From Paludibacter sp. (GTDB lineage: Bacteria > Bacteroidota > Bacteroidia > Bacteroidales > Paludibacteraceae), in contig JAQTTH010000010.1 in NCBI GenBank assembly GCA_028710895.1, positions 115,051-179,050 on the forward strand: a stretch of DNA of 64,000 bases. Reading direction: 5' to 3'. Position numbers and translations under genes: made by a program. This document shows positions 24,907 through 35,002 of the stretch, piece after piece (positions within the stretch are counted from its first letter, which is position 1; each line of letters begins with the position of its first letter). A model generated the notes under the pieces. That model saw only the letters and a list, made by a program, of their open reading frames with translations, did not search any database and was not told the DNA's origin.

Positions 24907-25863
24907 TTACAGTTCCCAGGCCAAAGCACTAGCACCCAATACGGCTGCATCAGCTTCTTTTAAATCTGAGAAAAATAATTTGATTTTGCCTCTCCACAAT
25001 GGAAGCAGGTTTTTTTCCATACTTTCACGGATTGGATTCATGATCAAATCACCGGCTTTCGATAATCCTCCGAAAAGAACGATGGCTTCAGGAGCACTGA
25101 ATGCTACGAAATCAGCCAGACTTTGTCCAAGAATTTTTCCGGTATACTCGAAAATCTCTTTGGCTATTTCGTCACCTTCCATAGCAGCGTCAAATACATC
25201 TTTCGACGTGATGCTATCAACCGGAATGTTACGCAATAAACTGTCTTTAGTGGAAGCTCCAAGAATTTCACGAGCTGAGCGGGCTACACCTGTAGCGGAA
25301 CAATATGTTTCAAGACAACCGTTTTTCCCACAACCACACAAGCGACCATCTTCACGAATGGCAGTTGTGTGACCTAACTCGCCAGCAAAACCATCATGAC
25401 CATAAAGGACTTTGCCGTCAATAACGATACCGCTACCAACACCGGTTCCCAGTGTAATCATGATAAAGTTTTTCATTCCATGAGCAGCACCGTATGTCAT
25501 TTCGCCAAAGGCAGCAGCATTTGCATCGTTAGTCAATGCAGTTGGAATCCCGAATTTATCAGCCATTAAATTGGCAAAAGGAATGACACCTTTCCAGGGA
25601 AGGTTAGGTGCAAATTCAATGTTTCCGGTATAGTAGTTTCCGTTAGGAGCGCCAACACCAATTCCTTTGAATTTATCCACACCACCTGCAGCGTCAATCA
25701 ACTTGATTAATTCGTCGTACAAATCCTGAATATATAAATTTACATCTGAGTGCGTACCGGTTTTGATAGCACTTTTTGAAATAACAGTTCCACGAGCATC
25801 AACAACACCGAAAACAGTGTTTGTTCCACCCATATCCATGCCAATTACATATGGTTTTTCCAT
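24907..25863 (-). CDS. ROK family glucokinase
   Basis: Predicted to phosphorylate glucose (or a related hexose) with ATP in the cytosol. The 318-residue protein has the N-terminal phosphate motif GMDMGGTNTVFGVVD, the sugar-binding region LTNDANAAAFGE, TLGTGVGSGIV, the ROK sequence GELGHT, and the zinc motif CGCGKNGCLETYCS. It lies 39 nt after a FucP-like transporter on the same strand, giving an uptake-and-phosphorylation pair. Another hexose specificity cannot be excluded. Confidence 0.92.
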   Translation of the reverse strand: MEKPYVIGMDMGGTNTVFGVVDARGTVISKSAIKTGTHSDVNLYIQDLYDELIKLIDAAGGVDKFKGIGVGAPNGNYYTGNIEFAPNLPWKGVIPFANLMADKFGIPTALTNDANAAAFGEMTYGAAHGMKNFIMITLGTGVGSGIVIDGKVLYGHDGFAGELGHTTAIREDGRLCGCGKNGCLETYCSATGVARSAREILGASTKDSLLRNIPVDSITSKDVFDAAMEGDEIAKEIFEYTGKILGQSLADFVAFSAPEAIVLFGGLSKAGDLIMNPIRESMEKNLLPLWRGKIKLFFSDLKEADAAVLGASALAWEL

Positions 25864-25902
25864 TTTGAAATATTAATTAGTGATTAGAAATTTAAAACGG
25901 AA

Positions 25903-27240
25903 TTACTCTACAGGAATATCTTTGTTTACGTTTTTAGAACCAACTAATCCGTAGAACAACAGATATGCTAATGCTGCAACAATAAGCCAATAACTAGCCA
26001 TGTATCCAACTGAATCAGAAATAAATTGTTGAAGTACCGGTAATATACCACCACCAACAACCATCATCATGAAAATGCCTGATGCCTGAGCTGTATATTT
26101 TCCTAAACCTTCTACAGCAAGGTTGAAAATTCCTCCCCACATAACAGAAGTACATAAACCGCATAATACTAAGAATAATGCGCTAAGTGGAACTTGCGAC
26201 ATATTAAAGCCGTTAGTTACACTATAACCCGGCATTGAAACTGTAACTGTTTTTGGGATAAATATGGCAAATAATACAAAAAAGATAGCTGTAGCCGAAA
26301 CCACAATAAGTTGAGTGCGACTCGATACTTTACCGCTAATAGCACTGCTTATCGAACGACCAACTAACATAAGCAACCAATAAATAGCAGCAATAGCGCC
26401 TCCGATAGCAGCTCCATTTGTTAGAATTCCTGCTCCTTTTTCGCTGGCATCTGAAAGGAAGAAGTTTAACGTTCCGGGAATACCAATCTCAACACCCACA
26501 TAAATAAAAATACCAATAACGCCTAATACGGTATGACGGAAACTCCATGGGCTATGTGGAAATTGTTCTTTAATTGCACCACCTTTTTGTAAGTGTGGTT
26601 CAGGAATAGAAAGGAAAGAAATAACAAGGAATGCTGTAGCAAATACTCCCATTGCAATAAACAACAGCGGAGCAATATCGGTCATGGTTGTTTTTACAGT
26701 AACAGTTCCGATTAATGCACCTACGAATAAAGGAGTTAATGTGCCTGATAATGAGTTAAGCGCACCACCTGTTTGAATAAGTTGGTTACCCTTGTTGCCA
26801 CCACCACCTAATAAATTAAGCATAGGATTTACAACTGTATTTAGCATACAAACGCAGAATCCGCAAATAAATGCACCTAATAAGTAAATGATAAAGTTCA
26901 ATTTAATGATAAAACCGCCGGAAGTGAATACGGCTGTTTCAGCACCGATTTTGCTTGAAAGAAATTGTGTGAATAATCCTAGTACGCCTATTGCCATTGC
27001 AATTAAAGCCGTTTTTTTGTAACCTATTTTTACAAGCATATTACCTGCAGGTATTCCCATAAATAAATAAGCAAGGAAATTCATCATATTTCCCATCATT
27101 CCCAATACATTTGATCCGGCATATTCGTTTCGCCAAATAGTACCAAATGGTGCTGCAAGGTTAGTTACAAATGAAATCATTGCGAATAATGCGAACATTA
27201 TTCCAATAGGCAATGCATAATTTTTCTTTTCTGTGCTCAT
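25903..27240 (-). CDS. Sugar MFS transporter, FucP / glucose-galactose porter type
   Basis: Inner-membrane proton-coupled sugar importer, 445 residues with about 12 hydrophobic segments. Characteristic pieces are ISFVTNLAAPFGTIWRNEY near the start, FLAYLFMGIPAGNMLVKIGY, FICGFCVCMLNTVVNPMLNL and the late FNLAVEGLGKYTAQASGIF / MMVVGGGILPVLQQF. These match the FucP branch. It is the first gene of a transporter-glucokinase operon; the promoter is at 27300-27332. Confidence 0.9.
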   Translation of the reverse strand: MSTEKKNYALPIGIMFALFAMISFVTNLAAPFGTIWRNEYAGSNVLGMMGNMMNFLAYLFMGIPAGNMLVKIGYKKTALIAMAIGVLGLFTQFLSSKIGAETAVFTSGGFIIKLNFIIYLLGAFICGFCVCMLNTVVNPMLNLLGGGGNKGNQLIQTGGALNSLSGTLTPLFVGALIGTVTVKTTMTDIAPLLFIAMGVFATAFLVISFLSIPEPHLQKGGAIKEQFPHSPWSFRHTVLGVIGIFIYVGVEIGIPGTLNFFLSDASEKGAGILTNGAAIGGAIAAIYWLLMLVGRSISSAISGKVSSRTQLIVVSATAIFFVLFAIFIPKTVTVSMPGYSVTNGFNMSQVPLSALFLVLCGLCTSVMWGGIFNLAVEGLGKYTAQASGIFMMMVVGGGILPVLQQFISDSVGYMASYWLIVAALAYLLFYGLVGSKNVNKDIPVE

Positions 27241-27299
27241 GTTAACTGAATTAAATGAATAAATTGTGATTATAAATAGTTTGATATTTTTTCGACTCG

Positions 27300-27332
27300 C
27301 AAAGTTATAAATTTTTAGAACAGTAAGTACAA
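27300..27332 (-). promoter_or_regulatory. Promoter of the sugar transporter-glucokinase operon
   Basis: On the minus strand TTG (27332-27330) and TAACTTTG (27307-27300) are separated by 22 nt. The leader is about 53 nt. Confidence 0.6.
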
Positions 27333-27403
27333 TAAGTGGAGCAAGAAATGCCCTGTAAATACTGTTTTACAACATATATTTAATGCTTCAAAATCCACAT
27401 ACA

Positions 27404-29572
27404 TTACAAATTTTTGAACAAAAAGTCGCTCATGCGGGTGTATAAATGGCGGCGGGTTTGTTGTCCGAGTATGCTGTGATTTTTATCGGTATAGATTTGC
27501 ATTTCGAATTGTTTGTCGGCAGCCACCAGTTTGTCAATAAATAGCATTGTGTTTTGAGCGTGCACGTTATCATCAGCACTACCGTGGATAATCAGCAGAT
27601 TACCCTGTAATTTGTCCGCACGAAGCAGGGCCGAAGATTTGTCGTAGCCGTTGAAATTTTCCTGTGGACGACGCATAAAACGTTCGGCATAAGCGGTGTC
27701 GTACAAGCGATAATCGGTAACGGGAGCTACGGCTATTCCGGCCTTGAATACTTTCTCGCCGGTTGTCATGCAAAACAAACTCATGGTGCCACCATAGCTC
27801 CAGCCCCAGATACCGATTCTGTCTTTATCGATAAAGGATTGATTACCGAGGTATTTGGCTGTTTCAACCTGATCTTTTGTTTCAAGCACATTTAATTGTT
27901 CGTATGTACATTTGCGGAATTCAGCTCCACGGGCACCTGTTCCTCTGCCATCAACACAAACTACCACATAACCCTGTGTAGCCAGGTAGTATTCCCAGTC
28001 GATATGCCAGCTATCAAGCACTTGTTGCGAATTTGGTCCACTGTATTGAACTTGCAAAACGGGATATTTCTTGTTGGGATCAAAGTTGGTTGGTTTTATC
28101 ATCCAACCGTTTAGTTTCACGTTTTCAGACGTAGTGAAGTTGAAAAAATCTTTTTTCGGAAGGTTTAATGATTTGAATTGTGATGACAAAGCTGCATTGC
28201 TTTCTAACGTTCTTACCAATGCGCCTGTATTCGTTCTCAATGTAATAATATTGGGAGTTTCGAGGCTTGAAGCATTGTCGACAAAATAGCTCAACGTGGA
28301 GTTGAAGCTGGCATTGTGAGTGCCTTTTCCATCGGTTAGTCTTGTCTTTTTACCTTTTAAATCAATTGAATAAACATCGCGTTGCATGGGTGATACTTCT
28401 GCCGATTGGTAATAAAGAATCTGTTTCTTTTCATCAAAACCGTAAATGTTGGTAATGTCCCAATTGCCTTTTGTTAGTTGTTTGATAACGGTGCCGTTTA
28501 TTCCATATTGATAGGCATGGCGATACCCATCTTTTTCACTCACAGCAATAAATGTCTGGTTGTCGCCGGCAAAGCGGGTGAAATCAATGTTTTCGTAATC
28601 GACATAATATTTGTCGGTTTGACGAAGAATAAGTTTCGAAAGTGTTGATTTTGGATTTGTCAGAAACATATCCAATTGGTTTTGGTTGCGGTTTAGCTTG
28701 AAAATAGCCAGTTGATCAACTGAATTTGTCCATTTGATGCGTGGAATATAAAAATCCTCACCGGCTTCGCCCAGTTTCATTGTTTTGATGTTTTTGTAAT
28801 AATCGTCGTACACGCAAACGCTCACTACCGAGTTGTTTTCTCCTGCTTTTGGGTATTTGAATTTACTAAAAGTCGGATAGGTATTCAACTCGTCTTTCGA
28901 TTTGTTGAGGTAAACAGGAAACGAGTATTCGGGCACTTTGGACTCATCGAAACGCACGAAAGCCACCATTTTGCTATCGGGGCTAAATTCGAAGTAACGG
29001 GTTTGCTCAAACTCTTCTTCATACACCCAATCCGGTGTGCCGTTGATAATGCTTCCAAACTGACCATCGGTGGTAATGGCACTTTCGGTATTGAAATCAA
29101 GTTTTTTCAGGTACAAATTATTTTCACGGGCAAAGGCAATGTAGCGACTGTCGGGCGAGAAAAGCGGAACTTCCTGCGAACCATTGTCCGAAAGCGGAGC
29201 TATTTCTTTCCGTTTAATGTCGTACACGTAATAATCGGCTGTAAACGTACGGCGATAGCGGTATTTCTTGTTTGTGTAAACAAGCAATTTATTCTCGTTT
29301 GGACTGAATTCGTATCCCGAAATTTGTTTGATTGGGCAGTTTTTTACACCCGTGACACTGAAAATGGTATCTACCGTTGCACCTGTTTTGTAATTGTACT
29401 TTACTACTGCTTTGTTGTTGACTAACAGGGTGTAATTTTCGCCGTCGTTCATCGACTGAGGCATATCTATATTACGCGCTCTGAACTTACCGTCAGTTAT
29501 GTCATAAAGCAAATTGGCAAATGAGAAATTCACACACAGTGTTAAAACAAAAATAAGTTTGAAACGTTTCAT
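27404..29572 (-). CDS. Dipeptidyl peptidase IV, S9 family
   Basis: Exported serine peptidase that removes N-terminal dipeptides, usually Xaa-Pro. The 722-residue protein starts MKRFKLIFVLTLCVNFSFA (signal peptide), has the N-terminal beta-propeller domain (DPPIV_N; WVYEEEFEQTRYFEFSPDSK carries the EE pair that binds the substrate amino terminus) and the C-terminal hydrolase domain with nucleophile motif GWSYGG, Asp in HGSADDNVH and His in DKNHSI. The frame could extend to 29671, but a promoter at 29669-29699 overlaps that extension, so the ATG at 29572 is chosen. Likely supports peptide nutrition. Confidence 0.93.
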   Translation of the reverse strand: MKRFKLIFVLTLCVNFSFANLLYDITDGKFRARNIDMPQSMNDGENYTLLVNNKAVVKYNYKTGATVDTIFSVTGVKNCPIKQISGYEFSPNENKLLVYTNKKYRYRRTFTADYYVYDIKRKEIAPLSDNGSQEVPLFSPDSRYIAFARENNLYLKKLDFNTESAITTDGQFGSIINGTPDWVYEEEFEQTRYFEFSPDSKMVAFVRFDESKVPEYSFPVYLNKSKDELNTYPTFSKFKYPKAGENNSVVSVCVYDDYYKNIKTMKLGEAGEDFYIPRIKWTNSVDQLAIFKLNRNQNQLDMFLTNPKSTLSKLILRQTDKYYVDYENIDFTRFAGDNQTFIAVSEKDGYRHAYQYGINGTVIKQLTKGNWDITNIYGFDEKKQILYYQSAEVSPMQRDVYSIDLKGKKTRLTDGKGTHNASFNSTLSYFVDNASSLETPNIITLRTNTGALVRTLESNAALSSQFKSLNLPKKDFFNFTTSENVKLNGWMIKPTNFDPNKKYPVLQVQYSGPNSQQVLDSWHIDWEYYLATQGYVVVCVDGRGTGARGAEFRKCTYEQLNVLETKDQVETAKYLGNQSFIDKDRIGIWGWSYGGTMSLFCMTTGEKVFKAGIAVAPVTDYRLYDTAYAERFMRRPQENFNGYDKSSALLRADKLQGNLLIIHGSADDNVHAQNTMLFIDKLVAADKQFEMQIYTDKNHSILGQQTRRHLYTRMSDFLFKNL

Positions 29573-29668
29573 TCTAAAAGTGATTTTATATGTTGAGCTG
29601 ATACAGGAATTACTATTTTCACCTTGAAACAGAAAAGTATTGTTTCTGGATTTTCCCAATAATTCATA

Positions 29669-29699
29669 CAAAAATAAGTCATTTTATCCTTTAAGTCAA
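29669..29699 (-). promoter_or_regulatory. Promoter of the DPP IV gene
   Basis: Minus-strand TTG (29699-29697) and TATTTTTG (29676-29669), 20 nt apart; decides the downstream start codon. Confidence 0.65.
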
Positions 29700-29781
29700 T
29701 TTTATTAGTAAAGTTTATAATTTCAATTAACTACTAATCGACATTTATTCGTATTTTGTCAACAATATTATACTTATAGAA

Positions 29782-30603
29782 ATGATTGACGATTTATTTT
29801 ACTTTTCGGCAGCCAACGATTCGCTCGGAATTTGCCTGAGTGGAGGAGGAGCGTTGGGGTTTGCGCACATAGGTGTGTTGCAATCGCTCGAAGATCATGG
29901 TATTTTTCCTACCCACATTGTTGGTTCGAGCATGGGAGCCATTGTGGGAACACTTTATGCTGCCGGATACTCTCCGGCTGATATGCTTCAACTGATAAAG
30001 GACGATAAGCTGTATAAAGTCACGAAACTAATGACTATCCGGCCGACTTTCCTTAAATCGGGTTTATCGACTCATGCCATGTTACAGTCATTAATTCGCG
30101 AGTTGATTCCACACAATAGTTTTGAACAACTCAAGAAGAAGATGCATGTTTGTGTTGTAAATCTCAATACAGCCCAATGGGAGATAGTGAGTACCGGAAG
30201 CGAACTGGATAAATGGGTTTCCGCCTCGGCTACCATTCCCGGTGTTTTCGAGACGATCAAAGACGGTGAGACTTTTTACGTGGATGGTGGTGTGCTCAAC
30301 AATATGCCGGCTCAGGGAATTGCTGAGTTTTGCCAAACCATTATTGGAGTGGATGTGATTCCGCATATTATCCCTACTGAACTTAAGAAACCAATTGATG
30401 CACTGGCATTTTCGGTACGGGCCATGCAGCATCAAAACTCCAAAGCAGGACGCGATTTGTGCCGTTTTATTATCGAACCACAAGCCATTGTTGAGTTTCA
30501 CGAGTTTAGCTTCGATGCCTATCTGGCTATTTATCATTATGGTTATAGCGCTGCTACAAAATACATTGTTGACAATCCGCACATGATGAAGTTGAGGAAA
30601 TAA
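29782..30603 (+). CDS. Patatin-like phospholipase
   Basis: Predicted Ser-Asp dyad acyl hydrolase acting on phospholipids, 273 residues. It has the oxyanion glycine loop SGGGALG (20-26), nucleophile motif GSSMG with Ser50, and the DGG motif with Asp168 (YVDGGVLNNMP). No signal peptide is seen, so it is probably cytoplasmic or peripheral at the inner membrane. This resembles the RssA/NTE group. It is monocistronic, ending in a strong terminator. Confidence 0.93.
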   Translation: MIDDLFYFSAANDSLGICLSGGGALGFAHIGVLQSLEDHGIFPTHIVGSSMGAIVGTLYAAGYSPADMLQLIKDDKLYKVTKLMTIRPTFLKSGLSTHAMLQSLIRELIPHNSFEQLKKKMHVCVVNLNTAQWEIVSTGSELDKWVSASATIPGVFETIKDGETFYVDGGVLNNMPAQGIAEFCQTIIGVDVIPHIIPTELKKPIDALAFSVRAMQHQNSKAGRDLCRFIIEPQAIVEFHEFSFDAYLAIYHYGYSAATKYIVDNPHMMKLRK

Positions 30604-30622
30604 CTTACGTTACATGTAAAAG

Positions 30623-30660
30623 AGAAAGGACGCAACCTGCTGATTGCGTCCTTTCTGTTT
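30623..30660. terminator. Terminator of the patatin gene
   Basis: Perfect 13-bp stem AGAAAGGACGCAA / TTGCGTCCTTTCT with an 8-nt loop, followed by GTTT; may also serve the convergent BACON gene. Confidence 0.85.
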
Positions 30661-30676
30661 GGAGTATTCAAACTCA

Positions 30677-31528
30677 TTAGAACTTATGAATCCTCAAATA
30701 ATCAACATCTACTTCTGTTTGTGGACAGGAATAAAAACCAACGAATGGACCATATGGCGTTGAATAAGTAAAATCTGCTATTTTATGGTCGTTCAGATAA
30801 ACCGAGCAATTGGTTTGTATTTTCACTATCCTGATAGTATTTTCGTTGTTTACAAAACCTGTGGCTTCATTTTTAATCGACGTATAAACGCCATTGGAAA
30901 CCTGGTAAATTGTAAATCCGCCTAATGGGAAGATTAACAGCCGATAAAAATTTTGGGGGTCTTTTGCTCCAAATACTAATCCAAACGGTGCTGTTCCTGA
31001 AATAATTTTATAATTGGTTGAAATGATATAACTACCTGTAAATTCGGATATCAGTGATTTCACCCCAATAAAATAAGCATAGTATTTCGCTGTGTTTACT
31101 ATCGCAAAGTAACCATTACCTATCGCGTTAGCCACCGAATCGATCTGTGTGGTCCAGCTTTTTGAATTATTGGCAAAACCTTCATCGAGTAATGTAGTAC
31201 CACAGCTCTGACTGACAACAACAGTTTTAGTCTGTTTATTTGACCGGATAAGGATTTTTGCTTCGCGGGGCATTCCGCTAATGTTATTCTGACAGGTTAA
31301 CCTAATACTTTTGCTGCTCTGTCCGGTAGAATCAGATAGCGTGCACCAACTATCAGAACTTTTAGCACTCCAGGTTGTGGGAGCGTTAATTGCCAGTGAT
31401 CTGGTTCCGTTGAGTGCAACTACGGTTAATGTGTCGCTCGAAGTTGTAATAACATCAGCGGCTTCGTTATTGCAACTGCAAAACAGAGCAATAATTGGAA
31501 AGAATGGAAGGATGAGAATTTTTTTCAT
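30677..31528 (-). CDS. BACON-domain lipoprotein
   Basis: A 283-residue surface or periplasmic lipoprotein. Start MKKILILPFF is chosen because it opens a lipoprotein signal ending IIALFCSC; upstream in-frame codons run through an intergenic repeat. Residues ~30-110 fit a BACON domain (TWSAKSSDSWCTLSDSTGQS, RSNKQTKTVVVSQSC). The rest (GFANNSKSWTTQIDSVANAI, APFGLVFGAKDPQNFYRLLI, EVDVDYLRIHKF) resembles a concanavalin-like laminin-G jelly roll. BACON domains are associated with glycan or mucin binding. It ends a minus-strand surface cluster and lies 205 nt from the TonB receptor gene, with a repeat in between. Confidence 0.8.
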   Translation of the reverse strand: MKKILILPFFPIIALFCSCNNEAADVITTSSDTLTVVALNGTRSLAINAPTTWSAKSSDSWCTLSDSTGQSSKSIRLTCQNNISGMPREAKILIRSNKQTKTVVVSQSCGTTLLDEGFANNSKSWTTQIDSVANAIGNGYFAIVNTAKYYAYFIGVKSLISEFTGSYIISTNYKIISGTAPFGLVFGAKDPQNFYRLLIFPLGGFTIYQVSNGVYTSIKNEATGFVNNENTIRIVKIQTNCSVYLNDHKIADFTYSTPYGPFVGFYSCPQTEVDVDYLRIHKF

Positions 31529-31601
31529 TGTGGATATATTTATAAAATGTGTGAGTAAATATATAATCTTCATTTTTACATAATTCGACCGCAAAAGAAT
31601 A

Positions 31602-31720
31602 AAATTAAATTCAAAAAAGTGTGTACTATTATAATACTGCACACATTTGTTTGAAAAAAGTTGGATTACAGTTCCCACCAACTTTTCTCGTTTCATTATC
31701 GTATATCTGCAATGACTAAG
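31602..31720 (-). repeat. Dispersed intergenic repeat, copy A
   Basis: About 58 bp starting at 31602 (containing GTGTGTACTATTATAATACT) are identical to copy C at 40514. It continues into a hairpin GTTGG/CCAAC followed on the minus strand by T6, and ends in TATCTGCAATGACTAAG, related to the ends of copies B, C and D. The hairpin may terminate minus-strand transcription from the TonB receptor gene. Confidence 0.8.
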
Positions 31721-31733
31721 TTATACTACCCAA

Positions 31734-34130
31734 TCAAAACTTCAACGACCAGCTAAACGATGGTAGAATTGGAAACATAGACATCGATTTCAAAACAGGC
31801 TTATAGGTTTTATCCGGATTTTCGACTGTACCTATGTAATATATAAATGCATTCGCACGGTTGTATAAATTATACACACCTACCGAAACACTGCCCTCAA
31901 GATGTTTTCTTGCGGTTCTGTAATTATGAATAAACGAGACATCCAGCTTATGAAATGGTTTTGTCCGGTAATTATTGCGCTCTGTTATTACTTGCTGATA
32001 ATCTGAACCTCTGTAATATCCCTGTTGAGGATCCACCGTTGGATTTAAAAAGATAGCTGTAGGAACTGTAATCGGTTTTCCTGAGTTATATTGCCAGGTA
32101 GCGGCTAAAATCCATGAGTCGGAAAGTTTAAGTTCCGACGTAAGCGATAGCGAATTCCGAATATCTGTTGGAGCTGCAAACGGTCGTCCATCGTTTAATT
32201 GGGCGAACTGACATTCGGCCTTCATAAGGGTATAATCTGCCGTGAGTTTCAGATTTTTAAGGCTATAGTTTGTTGAGAAATCAATCCCATAGGCCTTACC
32301 ATTCCCCTGAGTAAGATATTGCTTCGTATCCCGAATAATATTACTTTGCATGGCAAAAAAGGCTGTAGCGGTGGCATCATATCCATCCTGAAATTCTACC
32401 AAATTTTCCATGGTTTTATACCAGGCATCCACTCTGACAGATAACTTTGCGTTTTTCAACGAAAAATCTTTTGCTCCACCAATTGAAAAGTTCCACGAAC
32501 TTTCGGGCTTAAGCGTTGAACTCATAGGAAAGAACATTTCGAATGGAAAACCCAAACCTGAGTTAGCAACCCGATGAATGGGCTGAGTCATTCTGCCTGC
32601 CGATGCACTGATAGAATAATCGTTAGAAAAAATACCATGGTAAGCAATACGTGGTTCCAGATTTGTATAAGCTTTATCCGTATTGCCAATAGTGCTTAAA
32701 CGCAATCCGGCAGTTAGGGTTTGTTGTTTCGAAAGCAGGTATTCACCTTCAGCAAAAACAATTCCTTCGGTTAATCGTACCTGATCAGTTGCTTTCACCT
32801 TATTTACGTTCGAATCATTCACATTCAGTTGATAGGGTGAAAATCCGAATGATTTAATCGATGCGCCCGTATTCAATTTCAATTTATCCGATACCTTATA
32901 ATTGAATTTATCAACCAATCCCATAGAGTTTATTCCTGTCAGAACTTGCCCTACATGACTTTGTTTTGTTTTTATATTTTCATTTGAGATACCATAATCA
33001 TATCCATAATTATCGGCATATGCCAACAAGTGATTTTCGGCATTTTCAGCAATTGTTTTATACCAGTTCAGTCCTAAATTCTGTTGTTTGTTTTTAGACC
33101 AGAATTTATCAACCGCATCATATGTGTTTTTAACTTCAATACCATCCGTATTACTCATAAAGGTTAGTTTTACTTTATCTTTTTCGGATAGTTTCCACAA
33201 CAGGTTGGCATTGATATCGCCGAAATGAATACCAAACCGTGTATTATTAAACTCTGTAGTAAGAAATGGCGAAATGAGATTTGCTATGCTATAATTAGAC
33301 AAACGTCCTGCAACCGATAAGGCTACTTTGTCTTTCACCAAAGGGATATTCAACGCCAATTTGGTTGTAAGCAAACCAATTTCAGCTTCGCCCCTGAATT
33401 TCTTCAGGCTGGCATCTTCTGTTTGCACATTGATAATCGAAGATATCTTTCCACCATACTCTGCCGGAAAATCGGATTTATATAGTTTGGCACTTTTTAT
33501 TATGGTGGGATTGTAAACCGAAACCATGCCGAAAAAGTGTTCGGTGGAATAAAGGGGTATACCATCCAATAAATATAGATTTTGACCATGCAACCCTCCA
33601 CGCACCTGCATATCGGCAGCTCCTTCGCTGCTTGACGTTACGCCCGATGTAAGTGTAAAAGCTTTTAGGATGTCACGTTCGCCAATCATGGCGGGCATTA
33701 CCTTAAATGTGTGTTTATCTATTTGCTCTATGGCAGCCGGTGTTTCGGTAGCCGGTTTAGATGTAACTACCTCTACTTCGTCGATATACTGCGACGTGAA
33801 AGGAGAATGAAGTTCGATAAGCAATGTGGTGTCGGACTTTACGTCCAGTTTTACTTCCTGCTTATCGAATGGGTAATAATCGAACTTGAATGAATAGCTT
33901 CCTTTGGGCATATTAAACAGAAAGGCGCCTTTAGCATCAGCATTCAACACCCTGTTAAAGGGCAAAACCGTTACCGGTATTCTTTTAATTGGTTTTCGGG
34001 TACGGGCATCAATCACCTTCCCATACACCCTGAATCTAAGTTCTACCTGCTGTGCCTGCACATTAGCAATGCAAAAGTAACAAACCAATACCCAACTAAG
34101 GGCTTTAATTGTAGTCAATGTTTTCTTCAT
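31734..34130 (-). CDS. TonB-dependent receptor with N-terminal carboxypeptidase-regulatory-like domain (receptor 1)
   Basis: Outer-membrane active transporter, 798 residues. Signal peptide ~1-26 (ending NVQA), CarboxypepD_reg-like domain (GKVIDARTRKPIKRIPVTVL), plug domain with VMPAMIGERDILKAFTLTSG and DMQVRGGLHGQNLYLLDGIP, and a large barrel ending PILPSFSWSLKF with terminal Phe. The plug differs from SusC but matches the type paired with DUF4249. The start follows the DUF4249 stop by one base, so the two are translated from one message. Substrate unknown. Confidence 0.9.
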   Translation of the reverse strand: MKKTLTTIKALSWVLVCYFCIANVQAQQVELRFRVYGKVIDARTRKPIKRIPVTVLPFNRVLNADAKGAFLFNMPKGSYSFKFDYYPFDKQEVKLDVKSDTTLLIELHSPFTSQYIDEVEVVTSKPATETPAAIEQIDKHTFKVMPAMIGERDILKAFTLTSGVTSSSEGAADMQVRGGLHGQNLYLLDGIPLYSTEHFFGMVSVYNPTIIKSAKLYKSDFPAEYGGKISSIINVQTEDASLKKFRGEAEIGLLTTKLALNIPLVKDKVALSVAGRLSNYSIANLISPFLTTEFNNTRFGIHFGDINANLLWKLSEKDKVKLTFMSNTDGIEVKNTYDAVDKFWSKNKQQNLGLNWYKTIAENAENHLLAYADNYGYDYGISNENIKTKQSHVGQVLTGINSMGLVDKFNYKVSDKLKLNTGASIKSFGFSPYQLNVNDSNVNKVKATDQVRLTEGIVFAEGEYLLSKQQTLTAGLRLSTIGNTDKAYTNLEPRIAYHGIFSNDYSISASAGRMTQPIHRVANSGLGFPFEMFFPMSSTLKPESSWNFSIGGAKDFSLKNAKLSVRVDAWYKTMENLVEFQDGYDATATAFFAMQSNIIRDTKQYLTQGNGKAYGIDFSTNYSLKNLKLTADYTLMKAECQFAQLNDGRPFAAPTDIRNSLSLTSELKLSDSWILAATWQYNSGKPITVPTAIFLNPTVDPQQGYYRGSDYQQVITERNNYRTKPFHKLDVSFIHNYRTARKHLEGSVSVGVYNLYNRANAFIYYIGTVENPDKTYKPVLKSMSMFPILPSFSWSLKF

Positions 34131-34131
34131 T

Positions 34132-34995
34132 TTAGTTGGCTGTAGGTTTTACTGTTACCCGTTTACTATCGGTTACTGTATTGCTAAAAAGCCCCACACC
34201 ATTCACAATATTGGAGAATTGAGGAAGTACACCACCAAATGACATTATCAGTGCCATAACAGGTGAGTTGACACTATAATCATCCGATACCTCTGAAATA
34301 GATTGGGCATATAAATATCTTTTATAGTATCGGTCACAGGTTATTAAGTTCAATGTAAAGGATGTTGAGTCTTCTTTGGGTGTCCAAAAATCAGAAGATT
34401 GATACCTGTTTTCTGAAATATTGGTATAATCATTTGTGAGGTCCGAAAACAATGAAAGGAAATAACTCGATTCCGCATTTGATCCCGGTGTAATACTTAC
34501 ATCAATTTTATTGACATTGGCTTCCACTAACTCACCGTTCACATATATTGCACTATTCGAATCAATATACGATTCCAGCATTTGGCATGTAACCTCATTT
34601 ATCACTCCCGGGGTTGAAGGAATAGTTGTTTGTGCGTGAACAGTTGAGTTGGCTAATACAACTTTTAACGAATAGGTTTTTCCTTTTTCAATAACCAATT
34701 GCTTTATGGTATCTTTGAAAATAGTGGTATCAGGCGATAAGCGGGTAAGTTCTACCCAATTATTGTCCGGGCCGCAAATATATACCTTGGCTTCGGGATA
34801 GGGATTTTTTACAACAGGAGAGCTTTGATTGTATGTTCTGTTTAAATAAACCTGAACCGGTGCGTTAGGCGAAATAACTGAGAACACTACCGGAACCGGA
34901 GCGTTATTCCAGGGAGCCACTTCAATTTCGGAGTTAGCACAGGCTGTCAGTAAACAGAGAAGCAGAAAGTAGATAGATTTTTTTACGTATAACAT
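34132..34995 (-). CDS. DUF4249 lipoprotein 1
   Basis: A 287-residue lipoprotein (MLYVKKSIYFLLLCLLTAC, lipobox Cys19). DUF4249 proteins accompany TonB-dependent receptors in Bacteroidota much as SusD accompanies SusC, but their ligand is unknown. Visible family features include APVPVVFSVISPNAPVQVYL, PEAKVYICGPDNNWVEL and YSLKVVLANSTVHAQTTIPS, all in the N-terminal beta-sandwich. ATG 34995 is chosen over an upstream ATG because it begins the lipoprotein signal. Its stop is one base before the receptor ATG. Confidence 0.85.
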   Translation of the reverse strand: MLYVKKSIYFLLLCLLTACANSEIEVAPWNNAPVPVVFSVISPNAPVQVYLNRTYNQSSPVVKNPYPEAKVYICGPDNNWVELTRLSPDTTIFKDTIKQLVIEKGKTYSLKVVLANSTVHAQTTIPSTPGVINEVTCQMLESYIDSNSAIYVNGELVEANVNKIDVSITPGSNAESSYFLSLFSDLTNDYTNISENRYQSSDFWTPKEDSTSFTLNLITCDRYYKRYLYAQSISEVSDDYSVNSPVMALIMSFGGVLPQFSNIVNGVGLFSNTVTDSKRVTVKPTAN

Positions 34996-35002
34996 GTGTT
35001 TT